Part shown: piece after piece, positions 1 through 5,121 of the stretch | Layout: each line of letters opens with the position of its first letter | Position numbering within the stretch: the first letter of the stretch is position 1 | DNA from: Actinomycetota bacterium | GTDB taxonomy: Bacteria > Actinomycetota > Actinomycetes > Actinomycetales > Microbacteriaceae | Assembly: GCA_009702405.1 (NCBI GenBank) | Contig: WLIC01000060.1 | Span: 1 to 5,121 of the forward strand | Length of the DNA: 5,121 nt | Direction of reading: 5' to 3' | Notes under the pieces: model-generated | Told to the model about the DNA's origin: nothing | The model's input: the letters and a program-made list of their open reading frames with translations, nothing else | Databases searched by the model: none | Position numbers and translations under genes: made by a program

Positions 1-31
1 GATGTCATCGGTTCGAGCCCGGTAGGGCCCA
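1..31 (+). tRNA. tRNA 3' end (partial; isotype unresolved, possibly Val)
   Basis: This is the 3' part of a tRNA gene cut by the left edge. The T-arm is clear: stem 7-11 (ATCGG) pairs with 19-23 (CCGGT) around the seven-base loop TTCGAGC. It is followed by the 3' acceptor strand AGGGCCC (24-30) and discriminator A31. Bases 2-6 (ATGTC) fit a five-base variable loop. The next bases are CT, so CCA is not encoded and would have to be added by the nucleotidyltransferase. The anticodon lies outside the window. The implied 5' acceptor GGGCCCT with discriminator A would suit a valine tRNA, but this is only a guess. Confidence 0.88.
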
Positions 32-45
32 CTTTTCGACTACCT

Positions 46-76
46 CCGCCTAGAGGCATGGATATTGCCTCGGCGG
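46..76 (+). promoter_or_regulatory. GC-rich imperfect hairpin between tRNA and transporter gene
   Basis: CCGCC (46-50) and GAGGC (53-57) pair with GCCTC (67-71) and GGCGG (72-76), giving ten base pairs interrupted by a two-base TA bulge, with a nine-base loop (58-66). CTA at 40-42 could extend the stem with TAG at 77-79 across a CCT bulge. No T-tract follows, so it is a poor Rho-independent terminator. Its 3' arm overlaps the GGTAGGA ribosome-binding site of the downstream gene, so it could modulate translation or mark the tRNA 3' processing region. The structure is seen in the sequence; any function is inferred. Confidence 0.5.
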
Positions 77-82
77 TAGGAT
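75..82 (+). promoter_or_regulatory. Shine-Dalgarno-like GGTAGGA (or leaderless -10 TAGGAT)
   Basis: GGTAGGA (75-81) lies seven bases before the ATG at 89. This favours that ATG over the in-frame TTG at 83, which would leave only one base of spacing. The same bases contain TAGGAT (77-82), which fits the actinobacterial TANNNT -10 pattern and would put transcription initiation at or next to the ATG, giving a leaderless mRNA. I see no convincing -35 box. Sequence alone does not separate the two readings. Confidence 0.45.
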
Positions 83-88
83 TTGCCT

Positions 89-2206
89 ATGGAATCCAGT
101 TATCAGCCACCAGTTCGTAAGTCCCTTAGTGACGAAGAACTCGCTGCCCGCGTAAACCTAGCCACCTCCTCCCATAGTGGTATCGAGGCGGTCATGGTGC
201 TGCTAGTTGCTCAAGAACAATTGCGAGCCCAAGAGGACGCTGAGCTAGCCCAGTGGGTTACACAAATGGAAAACGAGGGATCACCTGAAGCTCTCAAAGC
301 CTTGGAGAACTACCGACGTAGTTCAAGCGGAGCAACTCCAATCGAAGAGACTCTAGTTGAACCTGTAACTGATGCCCACTTAGAAGAAGTGCCACCAGTT
401 GAAGAGCCTGTCGTTGCTGAGAGCATCGAAGCTGTTGAAGAGGAAACTGACTCTAAACCTTTCAGTTGGTTCACTAGGACCAAAGACGTTCCTGTTGAGG
501 AAGAGCCTGTTGTTGAAGAAGTTTTAGTTGAAGAATCAGTCGTAGAAGAACCGGTTGTTGTTGAGGTTGTAGTTGATGAACCTGTCGTTGACGAAGTTGT
601 AGTTGAAGAACCGACTGCAACCGGTTTACACCCTGAGGGAACAGAGTCTGAAGATTCATTTGACCAGCTTCTTGCTGCAGCTTCTGCAGAGGAAGAATTA
701 ACAGCTCTTGAAGATCTCAAAGAGAAACTTTCTGCCCAAGAAGAATTGCCAAGCAATGTGACCATTCCTTCGGATGAACACAGAGATCGCAAACCACTTT
801 CGCAAATGTTTCTTTGGTTAGGTGCATCGGCGACATTATTGCCAATTGGTTTGGTAACCGCACTATTTGGTTTTGGCTTGTCTGCAACGGCAATCGTGAT
901 TGATTTGGTTGTTGGTTATTTCTTAGCTGGAGCAATTATTGGAATAGCCGCACTAGCTGGTAAGAGAAGTGGCTTACCTACTGCTGTTATCTCTCGAGCG
1001 GTATTTGGTGTTTGGGGCAATTCAATTCCACTTACTGTTTTGTTTGTTTCCAGAGCTGCGATCACAGCACTTGTCCTAAGTGCTTTCACGTTTTTGCTCA
1101 ATGGCTTGGACAACCGAATTCCTGCATTTGATTCAGTTCTTTATTCTGCCGTTGGTATCAACTTAACTGTTGGGTTATTAGTGCAAATCTCATTGCTAGC
1201 TCTCGTAGGTGTCCTTACCTTTGCTAAGGGATTTGCAGGACGTATAACGCAACTCATGTTGAGTGTCATGGCAGTTGTTCTAATTGTTGAAAGTTTCATG
1301 GGACTTCCATTTGGAAAGATGAGTTTGTCAGCGCCAGGACAACTAGGAGTTCTCTCTAAAGAATCTGTTGCTGGAGTTGCCCTTGTGGTTATGGCTAGCC
1401 TGACTCTTTGGGTCGCTATAGCTCCTAACCTTTCCAAGTCGATTCCTATGAAACACAGAGGATTCAAAGTCTTTACATTCGTATTGGCAGCAAACTTCCT
1501 TGTACCAACAGCCATAAGCGCTGTGGTTTTGTTGTGGTTAGGCAATTCAGCTACCGGAGTGATTGAGTCTGTTGCTGCTCTACCGAGCTGGTCTTCAGGT
1601 GCACTTGTTACCGGTGTTGTCCTTAGCTTGGTTTACGTAACGCTGCTGAATCTAAAAACAGCATCACTTGATCTCGTTGCTCTGGTTCGTCTAAAAACCA
1701 ATGCATTAGCAACCATGCTTAGCTTTGTTTCGGTTGTAGCGATACTTGTTTTGTTTGCCCAACAACCTGCCTCACAAAGTCTTGAGTACCTTGTAAACGT
1801 ATTTGTTCTGGTAGCTGCGTTGACTTCTGGCTGGATCGGAATGTTTGTCGCTGATGTGTCGCTAAGAAAAATCGCGTATCACGAACTTTCACTAACTAGG
1901 TCATATGGTTTCTATAAGAAGTTCAATTGGTTATCTGTGGGTATCTGGATTCTTGGATTGGTAGCAGCAGTTTCTCTTATTCCAGTAAATCTTTTAGGAA
2001 TGAGTTTCTTTGGTTTTGCTTTACCACTAATTGGAATGGATGCAAATCTTGGCTCTGCAGCAATCGGATTTGGATTGACAGTTCTGTTTGCTGTCCTTTT
2101 GACAGTTGCAACCAGGATTCCTCAGATTCGCAAGCAAGAAAAGGAAGTTCTTGCAGTTGAATCAAGACGTGAGCAACTAAACGACATCTTTGTTGGACAG
2201 GAATAA
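89..2206 (+). CDS. NCS1-type (purine/cytosine permease-like) transporter with long acidic N-terminal extension
   Basis: A 705-residue protein, probably a secondary transporter of nucleobases or related compounds in the cytoplasmic membrane. Residues ~238-680 hold about twelve hydrophobic segments (approximately 240-262, 265-290, 312-335, 352-378, 385-405, 425-445, 459-485, 505-525, 540-558, 567-587, 614-637, 655-675). The pattern SGLPTAVISRAVFG at 294-307, and a basic stretch after TM10 (590-617) leading into FNWLSVGIWILG, resemble the NCS1/Transp_cyt_pur family. Members of that family are usually about 400-550 residues. The extra ~235 N-terminal residues comprise a predicted helical segment (~14-77), acidic Val/Glu/Pro repeats (~98-119 and 135-175) and another acidic helical part (190-220). 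No signal peptide is seen, so this tail should be cytoplasmic. ATG 89 is chosen for its ribosome-binding site. The stop overlaps the next start by one base. Substrate is unknown, and another transporter with a similar fold is possible. Confidence 0.72.
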   Translation: MESSYQPPVRKSLSDEELAARVNLATSSHSGIEAVMVLLVAQEQLRAQEDAELAQWVTQMENEGSPEALKALENYRRSSSGATPIEETLVEPVTDAHLEEVPPVEEPVVAESIEAVEEETDSKPFSWFTRTKDVPVEEEPVVEEVLVEESVVEEPVVVEVVVDEPVVDEVVVEEPTATGLHPEGTESEDSFDQLLAAASAEEELTALEDLKEKLSAQEELPSNVTIPSDEHRDRKPLSQMFLWLGASATLLPIGLVTALFGFGLSATAIVIDLVVGYFLAGAIIGIAALAGKRSGLPTAVISRAVFGVWGNSIPLTVLFVSRAAITALVLSAFTFLLNGLDNRIPAFDSVLYSAVGINLTVGLLVQISLLALVGVLTFAKGFAGRITQLMLSVMAVVLIVESFMGLPFGKMSLSAPGQLGVLSKESVAGVALVVMASLTLWVAIAPNLSKSIPMKHRGFKVFTFVLAANFLVPTAISAVVLLWLGNSATGVIESVAALPSWSSGALVTGVVLSLVYVTLLNLKTASLDLVALVRLKTNALATMLSFVSVVAILVLFAQQPASQSLEYLVNVFVLVAALTSGWIGMFVADVSLRKIAYHELSLTRSYGFYKKFNWLSVGIWILGLVAAVSLIPVNLLGMSFFGFALPLIGMDANLGSAAIGFGLTVLFAVLLTVATRIPQIRKQEKEVLAVESRREQLNDIFVGQE
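491..613 (+). repeat. Degenerate Val/Glu/Pro codon repeat inside the transporter gene
   Basis: Residues 135-175 are built from degenerate repeats of the type EEPVVEEV and VDEPVVDE, in units of about eight residues. At the DNA level these are variations on GTTGTTGAAGAA and GTAGTTGAAGAACC. A weaker related stretch lies at residues 98-119 (380-445), separated by a short aromatic/basic segment containing KPFSWFTRTK (123-132). Synonymous codons vary between units (GTT, GTA, GTC; GAA, GAG), so this is not a perfect tandem array. The encoded peptide is strongly negative and probably disordered. The frame stays open throughout. Confidence 0.8.
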
Positions 2207-3039
2207 TGAGCTACACAGTTCAGAACTTCTCTTCCGCTGCTGAATCACTTTGGCCAACAGCTAACAAAGAAGAGTGGGATGTAGTTGGTCTTGTCCTTGG
2301 GTCAAAGAATCAAGAGATAACTAAAGTACTTTTGACCGTTGATGTAACAGACGAAGTTATTCAACAAGCAAAAGCAACAGGTGCAAACCTAATCTTTGCC
2401 CACCACCCTTTGCTACTAAAGAGCGTAAATAACCTCGTTGAAGAGAACGCCAAAGGTCACCTGGTTAGTCAGTTGATCAAGTCGGGCATCGCTTTGTATT
2501 CAGCACACACAAACGCGGATGTTGTCTCAACTGGAACTTCAGCTGTATTGGCAGAGCAACTTGGTTTAGTTGCAACCCGTCCGCTCTCACCTATAGGTGA
2601 TGGTAGTCAAGGTATCGGAGTTATAGGAAACCTACCTTCGAATACAACTCTTGGTGATTTAGCCAGCAAACTTAATTCATTCCTGCCACAAACAGCCACC
2701 GGTGTTCGTGTTGCTGGTGATTTCACAAGAGAAGTAACTAGCGTTGCACTTTGTGCTGGTGCAGGGGATGCGTATCTTGGTCTTGCCTTAGAGTCCGGAG
2801 CTGATGTTTACATCACGTCTGATCTTCGCCACCACCCAGCACAGGAGATACTTGAACTAGCTAAGGCTAGGAAAGTTGAATTCGCACTGGTTGACATCTC
2901 ACACTGGGCAGCAGAGTTTCTGTGGCTGGCAACAGCGAAAGAACAGCTTGCAAAAGAACTACCTGGCATAGAGTTAGAAATCTGTGATATCAGAACCGAT
3001 GTTTTTGATTTTCTGATGAACAACCCAATAAACCAATAA
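2206..3039 (+). CDS. Nif3/DUF34 (YbgI/YqfO-like) dinuclear metal-binding protein
   Basis: A 277-residue cytosolic protein of the Nif3-like/DUF34 family. Databases often label these 'GTP cyclohydrolase 1 type 2 homolog', but the cellular function remains unsettled. Seen here: the N-terminal EEWDVVGL signature (22-29); HHP with H66 and H67; AHTNAD with H101 and D105; SDLRHHPAQE (205-214); and DISHWAAE with H233 and E237. H66, H67, D105, H233 and E237 correspond in spacing to the dinuclear metal ligands known from E. coli YbgI, so the metal site looks intact. The length fits the short form of the family, without the inserted PII-like domain of Bacillus YqfO. The ATG shares its A with the stop of the transporter gene, and AGGA (2199-2202) lies just three bases upstream, pointing to translational coupling. 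It appears to be the counterpart of Rv2230c of M. tuberculosis. Confidence 0.93.
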   Translation: MSYTVQNFSSAAESLWPTANKEEWDVVGLVLGSKNQEITKVLLTVDVTDEVIQQAKATGANLIFAHHPLLLKSVNNLVEENAKGHLVSQLIKSGIALYSAHTNADVVSTGTSAVLAEQLGLVATRPLSPIGDGSQGIGVIGNLPSNTTLGDLASKLNSFLPQTATGVRVAGDFTREVTSVALCAGAGDAYLGLALESGADVYITSDLRHHPAQEILELAKARKVEFALVDISHWAAEFLWLATAKEQLAKELPGIELEICDIRTDVFDFLMNNPINQ

Positions 3040-3050
3040 GGATTAAGTGC

Positions 3051-3764
3051 ATGAAACTGGATAAAGTCGGCCAATCGGCCTTACTTCGCTTAGCCGAGAT
3101 TGATTTAGAGATTGCACAAATCAAACACGAGATCACATCAGCCATCGAATCAAAAGAGCTCGAATCACTTCGCTCTGATTTAGCCGCTGTTGCCGGTGAG
3201 TTAATCGCCGCTAGAACCAGTGTTGAAAATCTTGAAGAAAGTCAAAGACGAGCAGATGACGATCTGCACTTGGTTGAATCCAGAATTGCCAGAGACCAAG
3301 AACGCTTGCTTCAGACTTCCTCACCTAAGGATGCTCAGGGGATTCAAAGCGAGATTGAATCGCTAAGTCGTCGCAAGAGTGAACTTGAAGATACTGAGTT
3401 AGGTGTTCTAGCTGAACTTGAAGACGCTCAGAAAACTCTCAATGAGATTTCAGAGCGCAGAGACCAGATCAACAACTCTATGAACACCTTGCAAGCTGAA
3501 ATCCAAGCCAAGGTCGATGATTTGAAATCAAGAGGTAGAAAGCTAACTGCCGACAAGGAAATCGTTGTTGGAAAAATCTCTGCTGATGTTCTAGCTGCCT
3601 ACGAGCTACTTGCTAAAAGACAGATTGCTGTTGGACAAGTTGTGAACCGTTCTTGTTCTGCTTGTCGCATGGGATTGACTGCTAGCGCTATTGATGCGCT
3701 CAGTGATTTAGCAGAAGACGAACTTGGTTACTGCCCTGAGTGTCAAGCAATGATTGTTCGATGA
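3051..3764 (+). CDS. Coiled-coil/C4 zinc-ribbon protein (DUF164, Rv2229c-like)
   Basis: A 237-residue cytosolic protein. Residues ~5-165 are charged heptad-like helices forming two long arms broken near SSPKDAQG (90-97), as expected for a hairpin coiled coil. The C-terminus carries a zinc ribbon with C202, C205, C228 and C231 (CSAC and CPEC). This matches the zf-RING_7/DUF164 family (structural relative CT398 of Chlamydia). Members are proposed to bind nucleic acids or act as adaptors, but no biochemical role is established to my knowledge. AAGGA (3038-3042) sits eight bases before the ATG and overlaps the upstream stop. The TGA stop overlaps the start of the RNase H gene (ATGA). The neighbours on both sides are the usual actinobacterial ones, supporting orthology with Rv2229c. 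Confidence 0.92.
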   Translation: MKLDKVGQSALLRLAEIDLEIAQIKHEITSAIESKELESLRSDLAAVAGELIAARTSVENLEESQRRADDDLHLVESRIARDQERLLQTSSPKDAQGIQSEIESLSRRKSELEDTELGVLAELEDAQKTLNEISERRDQINNSMNTLQAEIQAKVDDLKSRGRKLTADKEIVVGKISADVLAAYELLAKRQIAVGQVVNRSCSACRMGLTASAIDALSDLAEDELGYCPECQAMIVR

Positions 3765-4954
3765 CTAAGCGCGTAATCATTGAAGCCGATGGCGGCTCTA
3801 GAGGTAATCCAGGACCTGCAGGTTCTGGTGCGGTTCTTATAGATCATGAAACTGGAAGCATTCTTGCTGAGATTGCTCTCTTTATTGGCGTAGCAACTAA
3901 TAATGTTGCTGAGTATCGAGCAGTTTTAGCTGCAGTTGAATTGGCAAATGAAATTGTTCCTGAAGCTGAACTTCGGGTCCGCATGGATAGCAAGCTAGTA
4001 GTTGAACAGATGTCTGGTCGTTGGAAGATCAAGAACGAAGGCATGCAAGAGCTTTCAACGCAAATGGCTGCCGCAATTGGTTCCAGAGTTATCTCATTTG
4101 AGTGGATTCCTAGAGAACAAAACACCAAAGCGGATGCTCTAGCCAATGAAGCCATGGATGCTGAAAGCAGTGTCATCAGAAAGTTCATCGGTGAGCCAGG
4201 CACTGCAACGATAAACATCGTTACCGAAGCAACCAAGACAACAGCTGCTCATCTTGAATACAACCCTGAGCTACCATCATCGGTTCGTGCACCAAGAGAT
4301 GTCACCAAGAAACTAACCACAGTTATTCTTGTCCGTCATGGTCGAACACTTCTCACAGAAACTCACAAGATCTCAGGCAGAGGGGGAGAAGACCCTCAAC
4401 TGAGTGCTCTTGGTCGGGAAGATGCAACCTTGGTTGCAGGCGAGCTTGTGAAAGTTGGTCAGACTGGTCAGTTCGCGAAGATTCTGAAACCAACTTCTGT
4501 TATCAGTTCACCAATAGCTCGTACTCGTGAAACTGCTCAGATCATCGCTGATCGATTAGGCCTTAAAGTATCTACCAACGACGAGATTGCAGAGATAGCT
4601 TTCGGTGATTGGGATGGCCATACTAATCAGGAAGTAGCTGCCAACTGGCCTGAGCTTTATAACCAATGGCGAGGCGATGTGAAGATAGCTCCACCTGGTG
4701 GCGGTGAGTCTTTAGAGCAATTTGATAAGCGTGTTCAAGAAGGTAGAAGAACTATCCTTGGACAGTTCGAAGGTCAAACTGTCGTTGTGGTTAGCCACGT
4801 TATGCCTATCAGAGGCTTTATCAAGGCTGCTATCGACGCTAACTGGCCAGCGTATTGGCGAATCAGCGTTGCTCCTTGCTCAATCACTGTGTTGCGATTC
4901 TGGGGCGATGAAGCTGCAGAAGTAACTGTGATCAATCACACTTCTCACCTATAA
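3761..4954 (+). CDS. Bifunctional RNase HI / histidine phosphatase (CobC-like), Rv2228c-type fusion
   Basis: A 397-residue two-domain enzyme. Residues 1-~135 are RNase HI, which cleaves the RNA strand of RNA-DNA hybrids. The motif DGGSRGNPGPAG (10-21), NNVAEYRA (47-54), MDSK (75-78) and NTKADALANEA (121-131) supply the DEDD set D10, E51, D76 and D125. A linker of about 50 residues follows. Residues ~185-385 form a histidine phosphatase: VRHG (R192, H193), SSPIARTRETA (249-259, R254), E278 before FGDWDG, GGGES (313-317) and VSHVMPIR (H346). In actinobacteria this domain is regarded as an alpha-ribazole phosphatase of cobalamin nucleotide-loop assembly; the M. tuberculosis counterpart is Rv2228c. 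Both active sites look intact. Start ATG 3761 overlaps the preceding stop (ATGA) and places the first catalytic Asp at residue 10, as in E. coli RNase HI; an in-frame GTG at 3740 is less likely. The physiological phosphatase substrate here is not shown. Confidence 0.92.
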   Translation: MTKRVIIEADGGSRGNPGPAGSGAVLIDHETGSILAEIALFIGVATNNVAEYRAVLAAVELANEIVPEAELRVRMDSKLVVEQMSGRWKIKNEGMQELSTQMAAAIGSRVISFEWIPREQNTKADALANEAMDAESSVIRKFIGEPGTATINIVTEATKTTAAHLEYNPELPSSVRAPRDVTKKLTTVILVRHGRTLLTETHKISGRGGEDPQLSALGREDATLVAGELVKVGQTGQFAKILKPTSVISSPIARTRETAQIIADRLGLKVSTNDEIAEIAFGDWDGHTNQEVAANWPELYNQWRGDVKIAPPGGGESLEQFDKRVQEGRRTILGQFEGQTVVVVSHVMPIRGFIKAAIDANWPAYWRISVAPCSITVLRFWGDEAAEVTVINHTSHL

Positions 4955-4958
4955 GCCT

Positions 4959-4986
4959 TTTAGTTATCAATGCCCTGCAGTAACCT
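4959..4986 (+). promoter_or_regulatory. rnpB: Candidate rnpB promoter
   Basis: TAACCT (4981-4986) fits the TANNNT -10 pattern and predicts transcription starting at about 4993-4996, where the RNase P RNA should begin. A weak -35 (TTTAGT, 4959-4964) is 16 bases upstream. The short gap between the RNase H stop and rnpB contains no terminator-like hairpin with a T-tract, so read-through from the upstream genes is also possible. The call rests mainly on the agreement between the -10 position and the predicted RNA 5' end. Confidence 0.4.
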
Positions 4987-4995
4987 TTACTTTGG

Positions 4996-5121
4996 AAGGG
5001 TCGGCTAGACGGTCGCGGTAGCGAAAGCTAACGAGGAACGTCCGGGCTCCATAGAGCGCAGTGGTGGGTAACACCCACTCGGTGTAAACCGCAAGAAAGT
5101 GCAACAGAGAGTAAACCGCCA
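4996..5121 (+). ncRNA. rnpB: RNase P RNA, 5' part (cut by window end)
   Basis: The catalytic RNA of RNase P, which matures tRNA 5' ends. The hallmark GAGGAACGTCCGGGCTCC (5033-5050), containing the 5' half of P4, is present. CTAGACGGTCGC (5005-5016) aligns with the P2 region of E. coli rnpB, and GTGCAACAGAGAG with ACCGCC (5099-5120) is the conserved CR-II/III region. A very short P3 (TAGC-GAAA-GCTA, 5019-5030), a P8 hairpin (5064-5068 with 5074-5078, loop TAACA) and a P9 hairpin (CGGT-GTAA-ACCG, 5080-5091) can be drawn. The layout is that of a bacterial type A RNA. The 5' end is estimated by alignment with E. coli and may be off by a few bases. The specificity domain shown is partial and the 3' half lies outside. 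Confidence 0.95.

Noticed and set aside
46..84. Rho-independent terminator for the tRNA
   Set aside because: The hairpin is GC-rich but is followed by TAGGATTTG rather than a T-tract. The only T run (33-36) precedes the hairpin.
58..120. A short upstream ORF (ATG at 58, 20 codons) starting in the hairpin loop and overlapping the transporter start
   Set aside because: The only purine-rich stretch before it (TAGAGG) is one base from the ATG, too close to act as a ribosome-binding site. The peptide shows no leader-like codon run.
310..792. A 160-codon minus-strand open frame rich in Ser and Thr
   Set aside because: It is the antisense of the Glu/Val repeat in the transporter gene: GAA and GTT repeats read backwards give TTC/AAC-type and Ser/Thr codons. 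It has no recognisable domain and no support beyond openness.
2075..2107. Two TTGACAGTT copies 24 bases apart, each resembling a -35 box, near the end of the transporter gene
   Set aside because: Neither has a TANNNT -10 at suitable spacing. The repeat encodes the recurring Leu-Thr-Val of the last membrane helix, so chance in coding sequence is sufficient.
3740..3760. In-frame GTG start seven codons upstream for the RNase H-phosphatase
   Set aside because: ATG 3761 forms the typical ATGA overlap and places the first catalytic Asp at residue 10. The extra seven residues overlap the zinc-ribbon C-terminus and add nothing family-like.

Overview
The window looks like a compact chromosomal segment from an actinobacterium of moderate GC (judged by eye, well below the usual GC-rich members of the phylum). 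The clue is the gene order Nif3-family protein, coiled-coil/zinc-ribbon protein, RNase HI-phosphatase fusion, then rnpB. This matches the Rv2230c-Rv2229c-Rv2228c-rnpB neighbourhood of Mycobacterium tuberculosis. The moderate GC, very short intergenic gaps and overlapping start/stop codons suggest a streamlined, possibly freshwater planktonic lineage (Microbacteriaceae 'Luna' or acI type). That placement is inference.

Layout, all on the + strand: (1) the 3' end of a tRNA, bases 1-31, cut by the window edge, with no encoded CCA; (2) a 57-base gap holding a GC-rich imperfect hairpin whose 3' arm runs into a Shine-Dalgarno-like GGTAGGA; (3) 89-2206, a 705-residue membrane protein whose C-terminal two thirds resemble an NCS1 (purine/cytosine permease-type) transporter and whose first ~235 residues are a long acidic cytoplasmic extension with a Val/Glu/Pro repeat; (4) 2206-3039, a Nif3/DUF34 metal-binding protein; (5) 3051-3764, a coiled-coil plus four-cysteine zinc-ribbon protein; (6) 3761-4954, a two-domain RNase HI plus histidine phosphatase; (7) a 41-base gap with a plausible promoter; (8) the 5' part of the RNase P RNA gene, running off the right end.

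The four coding genes are probably one transcription unit. The transporter stop and the Nif3 start share one base (TAATG), the zinc-ribbon gene starts 11 bases after the Nif3 stop, and its own stop overlaps the RNase H start (ATGA). The last three genes form a conserved actinobacterial group. The zinc-ribbon and RNase H members suggest nucleic-acid metabolism, and the group abuts rnpB, but a shared pathway is not demonstrated. The transporter at the head of the unit is the unusual member. I found no mobile element, CRISPR array or clear new multi-gene system; the most distinctive object is the extended transporter.
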